A stretch of 10,655 nt of DNA, from NCBI GenBank assembly GCA_003165115.1, contig PLSJ01000124.1, forward strand, positions 12,420 through 23,074. Direction: 5' to 3'. Below are positions 5,688 to 10,655 of this stretch, in pieces; position 1 is the first letter of the stretch, and the number at the start of each line of letters is the position of its first letter. The DNA is from Syntrophaceae bacterium (GTDB lineage: Bacteria; Desulfobacterota; Syntrophorhabdia; Syntrophorhabdales; WCHB1-27). Under the pieces are notes generated by a model. The model had not been told where the DNA came from, did not search any database, and was given only the letters and a program-made list of their open reading frames with translations. Position numbers and translations under genes: made by a program.

Positions 5688-6317
5688 TTGAGAAAACTAT
5701 TTCTATCACTGGTCTTCGTGATGGTGATTGCAAATCTTGCATGGTCGGCAGGACAAAGCGCACCAGTGCCCGCGGCAAAGGCGACACCGTCCGCAGCGCA
5801 CCCCGCGCCGGCCGCCGTCCCTGTTGATCCTACCTATCTTATCGGCCCGGGTGATACCCTCGCCATCTCCGTATGGAAGGACGAAGCCCTTACCAAAGAC
5901 GTGGTGGTGCTCCCCGACGGTATTATTTCCTTCCCGCTCATAGGCCTGCTGAAAGCCTCCGGCAAGACCGTCGCCCAGCTCAAGACGGAAATGGAGGAGA
6001 AAATCTCACAGTACGTGACCGAGCCCGTGCTCAATGTCGAGGTGAAGCAGGTCAACAGCATGCTCGTCTTCGTGATCGGCCGGTTGAATATGAGCGGAAG
6101 CGGGAGGTTGGTCCTCAACGCCAACGCCAATGTCCTTCAGGCCCTCGCCATGGCCGGAGGCCTCAACACCTTCGCCAAGAGAAACAGCATCAAGGTTTTC
6201 CGCCAGGAAGGAGGCAAAACGATAAGCTTTCCGTTTCACTACGACGACGTGGTGGAAGGCAAACGTCTTGAAGAAAACATAGAGCTCAAAAGGTATGACG
6301 TCATCGTCGTGCCCTGA
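5688..6317 (+). CDS. short outer-membrane polysaccharide export (OPX/Wza-like) protein
   Basis: The 209-residue protein has a signal peptide (hydrophobic about 4-18), an Ala/Pro-rich linker, then a polysaccharide-export domain (about 48-122) with the hallmark YLIGPGDTLAISVW at 50-63 and LPDGIISFPLIG at 75-86. A SLBB-type domain follows at about 126-177, and the protein ends in YDVIVVP. Such proteins form the periplasmic ring or channel that guides exopolysaccharide to the outside. Unlike E. coli Wza (about 380 residues, lipidated) it has no lipobox Cys after the signal peptide, one SLBB unit, and no C-terminal amphipathic helix to cross the outer membrane. It resembles the exosortase-associated type and the short OPX class thought to need a separate beta-barrel, which is encoded directly downstream. 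The start is TTG at 5688, with GGAGGG at 5677-5682 and a five-base spacer; the next in-frame start would cut into the signal peptide. Confidence 0.88.
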   Translation: MRKLFLSLVFVMVIANLAWSAGQSAPVPAAKATPSAAHPAPAAVPVDPTYLIGPGDTLAISVWKDEALTKDVVVLPDGIISFPLIGLLKASGKTVAQLKTEMEEKISQYVTEPVLNVEVKQVNSMLVFVIGRLNMSGSGRLVLNANANVLQALAMAGGLNTFAKRNSIKVFRQEGGKTISFPFHYDDVVEGKRLEENIELKRYDVIVVP

Positions 6318-6347
6318 GCGCGCGAAATTGAAAAGGGTTAAGCTGCC

Positions 6348-7580
6348 GTGCTGAGACGAGCCAATCCGCTCTTTTTGCTGTTCTTTCTATGCGTTGCGGT
6401 CTTTCCGCCGTCGCTTGTTCATGCCGATGAATTTCGGCTGCTGCCTTCGTTTGCCGAAAAATTTGAATATAATGACAATCTTTTCATCGCACCGGCCAAC
6501 CTTACGCCCAACCAAAAGATACACGATTTCATCAGCACGACGTCGGGTGGGCTGCATCTTCTGAGCAACACCGAGCGGATGAACTTTGACTTTACGGGGC
6601 GCGTCGACCAGCTTCTCTACCGCGACAACCCGAACCTCAATTCCACCGACCAGTTTTATAAGGCGGCGCTCCGCTATTCCGTCACCCCTGACCTCTCGCT
6701 GTCCCTGAGGGGCGCCTATGACCGCGATTCCCGGCCCGACCGTGAATTATTCACTTCCGGCCTCGTGCTCAACGGGGCCAGGAGGGAGGTTTCCTCCGAG
6801 GGCATCACCGCCGATTATTCGCTCACCGACAAGACCCTTTCGTCTCTCTCCTATGACCACGGCGAATATTGGTACAGGAGCTCGCATTTCGTCAGCATGA
6901 CCTACGATGCCGCCAACCTTGGCTTTGTGCGCGACCTGACCGACTTCGTCAACAACCTGAAAGGACGGCTCAATGTCGGGTACACCCACTATATGTTCAC
7001 CGGTTTGACGACGGACAATTACGAGGCAACGACCGGCTTCGAATACGCACTCCATGAAAAATGGACGTTCCTCCTGGATGGCGGCGCCCGCTATACACAA
7101 TCCGCTTTTCAGGCTCAACAGATAGTCGGGGTCCTCGGCCCATTTGTATTCGTATCTACCCAGAACGTGACGACTACGGGAAGTGCCCCTATCGGCACAG
7201 CGAGGCTCTCCTACAAGGGAGAGACCACTACCGCGGAGCTCTCTGCGAACCGCGACGTCATGCCGGCCTACGGCTCGATAGGCACGCTGGAGAGAACGGC
7301 GATTACATTCAATGTCAAACAGAAGTTCACCTACGAGCTGAGCGGCTCGCTCTATGGTGGGTACTTCCTCAACAAATCGAAGGCTGCGCAGTTCTCGGCG
7401 ACTCCCCTGGATTTCACTACGTGGTATGCCAGCCCGAGCATCCGCTATGACTTCAATAAGGACATGTACCTTGAAGGCTCCTACATATTCATACAGGCAG
7501 ACAACAATATAGCTTCTACGACGGCCTACAGAAACCAGGTCATGCTTCGCCTGTTTGTACAGCATGCGATTATGGAATAA
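6348..7580 (+). CDS. outer-membrane beta-barrel of the polysaccharide export module
   Basis: The 410-residue protein has a signal peptide (hydrophobic 8-22, likely cleavage after VHA at residue 26). The mature part is a long series of alternating strands rich in Tyr, Ser, Thr and Asn, such as NNLKGRLNVGYTHYMF and YLEGSYIFIQ. The last strand, YRNQVMLRLFVQH, is a plausible barrel-closing strand. The overall style matches the beta-barrels found beside exosortase-associated exopolysaccharide loci. It starts 30 bases after the OPX gene and is likely cotranslated with it, and probably forms the outer-membrane pore the short OPX protein cannot make. The start is GTG at 6348, with AAGGG at 6333-6337 ten bases before it; no better start preserves the signal peptide. 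The strand count and pore role are inferred. Confidence 0.8.
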   Translation: MLRRANPLFLLFFLCVAVFPPSLVHADEFRLLPSFAEKFEYNDNLFIAPANLTPNQKIHDFISTTSGGLHLLSNTERMNFDFTGRVDQLLYRDNPNLNSTDQFYKAALRYSVTPDLSLSLRGAYDRDSRPDRELFTSGLVLNGARREVSSEGITADYSLTDKTLSSLSYDHGEYWYRSSHFVSMTYDAANLGFVRDLTDFVNNLKGRLNVGYTHYMFTGLTTDNYEATTGFEYALHEKWTFLLDGGARYTQSAFQAQQIVGVLGPFVFVSTQNVTTTGSAPIGTARLSYKGETTTAELSANRDVMPAYGSIGTLERTAITFNVKQKFTYELSGSLYGGYFLNKSKAAQFSATPLDFTTWYASPSIRYDFNKDMYLEGSYIFIQADNNIASTTAYRNQVMLRLFVQHAIME

Positions 7581-7807
7581 CAGGGGCGATGCAACAACCA
7601 GCGCCGGGCCAATATCTAAACAAAAGGACCTAAAGTGCGACGCGGAACACGCGATAAAAGAAGAAGGAATGAACAGTTTTTTGTAGACGGCATGTGTGAC
7701 GGTGTGATACACTAATGCAGATTTTAGATTTGCTGTATCTATTATCATTCAGCTATGGTAGTGTGTCTCTGCTATTTTTGTATGTATAACGAATGTGAGG
7801 TCCGTTC

Positions 7808-9409
7808 ATGGAAGATGATGTTAAGACCATAAGCGATTATGTTGAGATTCTAAGCCGCAAGAAATGGACGCTTGTCGCTCCCGTCGTGATCATCGTTATC
7901 ATCGGGCTTGTCGTCGCCCTTGCTTGGCCCCGTACCTATCGGTCCACTTCCACCATCCTTATCGAGGAGCAAGAGATCCCGCGAGATTTTGTCGTCACCA
8001 CGGTAACGGGATTCGCGGACGAGCGCCTTCAGTCGATCAACCAGCGCATCATGAGCACCACGAGGCTCCTCGAAATCATAAACCGCTTTAATCTCTACTC
8101 GGATCTCCGAAAGAGGATGACCGTGGAAGAGGTCGTGGAGATAATGCGGAAGGACATCAAGTTCGAGACCATAAGCGCCGATGTGATGGACAAAGCAAAA
8201 GCAAGGTCGGCACTGGCTATGCCGGTGACGATCGCGTTTACCCTTGCCTATGACGGAAAGGTTCCGGAGGTCGTCCAGCAAGTAGCGAATGTGCTCGCGT
8301 CGCTCTACCTCGAGGAGAACCTGAAGACGAGGGAAAGACAGTCGGCGGGCGCCTCGCGGTTTCTGGAAGAAGAGGCTCTGACGATCCAGCGGAATCTCGG
8401 GGATCTTGATGCGAGGATCGCGGTCTTCAAGGCAAAGAATATCAATGCCGTTCCAGAATTGCTTCAAGTAAACTATCAGGGCCTCGATAGAGCGGAGAGG
8501 GACCTGGACCAGCTCAAGGACCAGCTCAAGGCCTCGCAAGAGAAGGAACGTTATCTGCAGACACAGTTGGCGAGCATCCCGACAGAAAGCACCGACCAGG
8601 ACAGGAACCTGCTCAAGGACCTCAAGGCGAAGCTCGTTCAGCTCGAAAGCCGCTACTCGGACAAATATCCTGACGTGAAGAAGACCCGGATGGATATAGC
8701 GGTGTTGGAAAAAAGGATCGCCCTCCTCCCCGGTGACGACCAGGGGACGCCCAAGAAGGCCCTTACCGCCGTGGCGGATCAAGCCAACAACCCTTCGTAT
8801 GTGGCCCTCGCCTCACAGCTTTCTGGCGTTCAGTCGGACATAGAATCGGCAAAGAGGCAGATCGCCGAGTTGCAAAAAAGGCGGGAGGATTACGTGCGGA
8901 GAACGGAGGCAGGTCCAAGGGTCGAGGAAACGTACAAAACGCTCATGGCAGAGCGGACCAATACCGAGGCCAAGTACCAGGACCTGATGAAGAGGGTGAT
9001 GGAGGCCAAGGTTGCCCAAGGACTCGAAAAAGAGCAGATGGGCGAGAAATTTACCCTCATAGACCCGGCCAGGCTGCCTGAAAAACCTGTCAAGCCGAAC
9101 GTGCCGGCTGTGCTTCTGATCGGCTTGTTCCTCGGCATCGGGGCGGGCGTGGGAAACGTCTCCCTGAAGGAGGCCGGCGACCAGTCCGTGCGGAGCGTAG
9201 CGCAGCTTGCCTTCGCCACTGGATACACCGTTCTTGGCGCCATCCCCCGGATCGTCAATGAAGACGACAGGCGGCGCGGGCGTGCGCGGCGCAGAAAGGC
9301 GCTGATTGTGGTCGGCATAGCAGTCGTGGTAATGGTGGTTCTTTTCCATTTCTTTGTGATGGACCTGGATGTTGTCTGGGCGAGGCTGGCAAGAAGGCTT
9401 ATGCTGTAG
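7808..9409 (+). CDS. Wzz/GNVR polysaccharide chain-length regulator
   Basis: This 533-residue inner-membrane protein shows the co-polymerase plan: a short cytoplasmic start, TM1 at about 21-40, a Wzz domain (about 41-170), a long periplasmic coiled coil (about 185-305 and 338-410), the conserved RYSDKYPDVK (282-291), a proline-rich DPARLPEKPVKPNVP (419-433) and TM2 at about 433-452. After a cytoplasmic Arg-rich loop there is an additional hydrophobic helix at about 498-518. Relatives set polymer length and contact the export channel and a tyrosine kinase. The length and companions suggest the exosortase (XrtA)-associated type. It has no kinase domain; the next gene supplies that. The ATG at 7808 has GAGGT at 7797-7801 with a six-base spacer. 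A tandem 12-base duplication (8506-8529) gives DQLKDQLK in the coiled coil. Confidence 0.9.
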   Translation: MEDDVKTISDYVEILSRKKWTLVAPVVIIVIIGLVVALAWPRTYRSTSTILIEEQEIPRDFVVTTVTGFADERLQSINQRIMSTTRLLEIINRFNLYSDLRKRMTVEEVVEIMRKDIKFETISADVMDKAKARSALAMPVTIAFTLAYDGKVPEVVQQVANVLASLYLEENLKTRERQSAGASRFLEEEALTIQRNLGDLDARIAVFKAKNINAVPELLQVNYQGLDRAERDLDQLKDQLKASQEKERYLQTQLASIPTESTDQDRNLLKDLKAKLVQLESRYSDKYPDVKKTRMDIAVLEKRIALLPGDDQGTPKKALTAVADQANNPSYVALASQLSGVQSDIESAKRQIAELQKRREDYVRRTEAGPRVEETYKTLMAERTNTEAKYQDLMKRVMEAKVAQGLEKEQMGEKFTLIDPARLPEKPVKPNVPAVLLIGLFLGIGAGVGNVSLKEAGDQSVRSVAQLAFATGYTVLGAIPRIVNEDDRRRGRARRRKALIVVGIAVVVMVVLFHFFVMDLDVVWARLARRLML

Positions 9410-9449
9410 GTTTGTAGTTAAAATACTACACAAAGGAAGGTAGGTACAA

Positions 9450-10256
9450 GTGCGAAGCTATTGGAACCCGTTAAAGATGATCGCGCGGAAAGAGAGCCCG
9501 CGGCAGGAGGCTCTGCCGAGGGTGATAATCGAACAATCATGGGATTCCTGCGAGAAGGAAAAGGCGGGATGGGTCTCTCCCAACTATACGCAGTCACGGA
9601 CAATACCGCTTAACCCGCTGACCGCGGCCGCAAACCGGTGTGTGGCTACCCTACCGAACTCACCCGATACGGAAGCATACAGGCTCCTTCGGACCCAAAT
9701 AATGCAGAAGACGGAGCAGGAGGGCGGAAGGGCCGTGATGGTGACAAGCGCCCTTCCCGGCGAAGGCAAGACGACGACCGCCATAAACCTCGCTTTCACC
9801 TTTGCCCGGGAGTTCAAGCAGACGGTCCTTCTCGTGGACTGTGATTTTCGCCGGCAGCGCATCCATGAGCTGCTCGGCATAAGGAGCGAAAAGGGGTTGG
9901 TAAACCATCTGCTTAACGATGAACCTGTCGCTGACCTCATCATCTGGCCCGGTATCGAAAAGCTGACTCTTATTTCGGGCGGCAGGACGATACAGGAGAG
10001 TACCGAAGTCCTCGGGTCACCGAGGATGAGGGCCCTCGTGGAGGACATGAAAAACCGGTATCCGGACCGCTACATCTTCTTTGACGTGCCGTCGATTTTG
10101 ACGAGCGCCGACGCCATGGCCCTCGCCCCTCAGATGGACCACATCCTCATCGTCGTCTCGGCCGGCCGCACCCCGCTCGGGGAGGTAAAAAGGGCCCTCG
10201 AGCTCCTTCCCGCGAAGAAGGTGCTTGGCTTCGCCTTGAACAACTGCAACAGTTAA
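9450..10256 (+). CDS. CpsD/BY-kinase-type tyrosine autokinase of the export module
   Basis: The 268-residue protein has a variable N terminus (1-70) and a P-loop ATPase domain with EAYRLLR at 75-81 (the EX2RX2R oligomerisation motif), Walker A ALPGEGKTT (101-109), Walker A' VLLVDCDFRR (126-135) and Walker B YIFFDVPS (208-215). This is the bacterial tyrosine kinase set, closest in style to the exosortase-associated kinases that pair with a separate Wzz protein. It would act at the inner membrane with the preceding gene product, 40 bases upstream. The usual Tyr-rich tail is absent: the protein ends LNNCNS soon after the domain core. The start is GTG at 9450, preceded by GGAAGG (9435-9440) at nine bases. 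Starting further in would leave the kinase domain intact, so the exact start is less sure. Confidence 0.88.
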   Translation: MRSYWNPLKMIARKESPRQEALPRVIIEQSWDSCEKEKAGWVSPNYTQSRTIPLNPLTAAANRCVATLPNSPDTEAYRLLRTQIMQKTEQEGGRAVMVTSALPGEGKTTTAINLAFTFAREFKQTVLLVDCDFRRQRIHELLGIRSEKGLVNHLLNDEPVADLIIWPGIEKLTLISGGRTIQESTEVLGSPRMRALVEDMKNRYPDRYIFFDVPSILTSADAMALAPQMDHILIVVSAGRTPLGEVKRALELLPAKKVLGFALNNCNS

Positions 10257-10257
10257 T

Positions 10258-10301
10258 AACAAAAAAGGAGGCAGGAATTAATTCCTGCCTCCTTTTTTGT
10301 T
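10258..10301. terminator. strong bidirectional intrinsic terminator
   Basis: Bases 10258-10279 and 10280-10301 form a perfect 44-base palindrome. The working hairpin is GGAGGCAGGAA, loop TTAA, TTCCTGCCTCC, flanked by A6 and T6, so it should terminate transcription from either side. It begins two bases after the kinase stop and closes the export module. Confidence 0.95.
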
Positions 10302-10362
10302 CCTTGCCGGGTTTTGGCCGGCTAAGCGCTTCTCAAAAATAATTCCCGTTTGATGTTGATAA

Positions 10363-10379
10363 TTCTAGACATTTCTAGA
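10363..10379. repeat. TTCTAGA direct repeat near the transposase start
   Basis: TTCTAGA occurs at 10363-10369 and 10373-10379, ten bases apart (one helical turn), each containing the palindrome TCTAGA. It lies within the 100 bases between the terminator and the transposase gene, where the left end of the insertion sequence should be. It could be a transposase or regulator binding site; the end of the element is not defined. Confidence 0.35.
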
Positions 10380-10401
10380 GACATGTGGTTACATATGAAT
10401 C

Positions 10402-10655
10402 GTGGCGCAACGGCATCTCACTCCCAATCCCGAGAACGCGTCGCCGGCTGAGCTCTATGCGACCCAGCGTGCGGGAAGCAGGGAGACCCATCGCCGATGC
10501 ACGGTCATTATCTTACTTATCTCGGGTAGTTCCCGGAAACAGGCCATGGCCGCCTTCGACCTGTCGGAGAGTGCCGTAAAAAAGATCGTCAGAGCTTTCA
10601 ACCTCTATGGCATTGATGGACTCATTGCGAAAAGACGGTGTCTTTCCGGTAAGCC
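10402..10655 (+). CDS. N-terminal part of an IS630-like transposase
   Basis: An open frame runs from a GTG at 10402 to the right edge, giving 84 residues. After MAQRHLTPNPENASPAELY comes an Arg-rich stretch and a helix-turn-helix, with SSRKQAMAAFDLSESAVKKI followed by VRAFNLYGIDGLIAKRR. This is the typical start of IS630-family transposases (wHTH, then a 'Y...G..GL..R' segment). The DDE catalytic domain would lie beyond the window. A TGA at 10396-10398 rules out an upstream start in this frame. No Shine-Dalgarno sequence is visible before the GTG. The gene follows the export module terminator on the same strand but is a separate mobile unit. A stand-alone HTH protein or degraded element cannot be excluded from the part visible. 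Confidence 0.7.
   Translation, partial: MAQRHLTPNPENASPAELYATQRAGSRETHRRCTVIILLISGSSRKQAMAAFDLSESAVKKIVRAFNLYGIDGLIAKRRCLSGK

Noticed and set aside
7635..7715. Possible 26-residue Arg-rich small ORF (GTG start, AAGGA six bases before)
   Set aside because: Short, basic and without family resemblance; a chance ORF in a regulatory gap is as likely, so it is not annotated.
6747..7748. Long minus-strand open frame antisense to the barrel gene
   Set aside because: It lies over a well-supported signal-peptide and barrel gene, has no motif or ribosome site support, and reads as a codon-bias shadow.
7581..7807. Cyclic-di-GMP (GEMM) riboswitch before the chain-length regulator
   Set aside because: The conserved GGGACGCAAAGCC-type core is not present in the gap.
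8506..8529. Tandem 12-bp duplication in the chain-length regulator
   Set aside because: It is in frame within a coiled coil (DQLKDQLK) and has no implication beyond local slippage.

Overview
The window reads as chromosomal DNA of a Gram-negative bacterium: there are signal peptides, periplasmic proteins, an outer-membrane beta-barrel and an envelope-spanning polysaccharide export set. The fairly GC-rich codon use, the split chain-length regulator and tyrosine kinase, and the AroE-AroK fusion would suit an anaerobic deltaproteobacterial (Desulfobacterota or Syntrophorhabdus-like) lineage. That placement is an impression from protein style, not a demonstrated assignment.

Layout. The first 68 bases hold the tail of a plus-strand gene, which faces a minus-strand pair across a perfect 14-bp hairpin. 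The pair is a Spy/CpxP-like periplasmic protein followed by a small secreted Tyr/Gly/Pro-rich protein. Beyond a 356-base divergent gap lies a plus-strand gene joining TPR repeats to a cysteine-cluster (YkgJ-like) domain. Next is a small four-helix membrane protein that is broken by a one-base frameshift in a C5 run. On the minus strand is a fused shikimate dehydrogenase-shikimate kinase whose active sites have lost residues that are normally invariant. A divergent promoter region separates it from a NYN-LOTUS RNA-binding nuclease candidate, whose near-consensus promoter puts the transcription start on or beside the ATG.

From 5688 to 10256 lies an exopolysaccharide export module of the exosortase (XrtA/PEP-CTERM) type: a short outer-membrane polysaccharide export (OPX/Wza-like) protein, a separate beta-barrel, a Wzz/GNVR chain-length regulator with an extra C-terminal membrane helix, and a CpsD-type tyrosine kinase. 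In such systems the regulator and kinase control polymer length and assembly at the inner membrane, while the OPX protein and barrel carry the polymer through the periplasm and outer membrane. No glycosyltransferase, polymerase, flippase or exosortase is present here. A strong palindromic terminator closes the module, and the start of an IS630-like transposase runs off the right edge.

I did not find a clearly unprecedented system. The most unusual items are the substituted active sites of the AroE-AroK fusion, the probably leaderless NYN-LOTUS gene, the short OPX plus barrel pair, the TPR-cysteine cluster fusion, and a spaced 13-bp direct repeat upstream of the export module.
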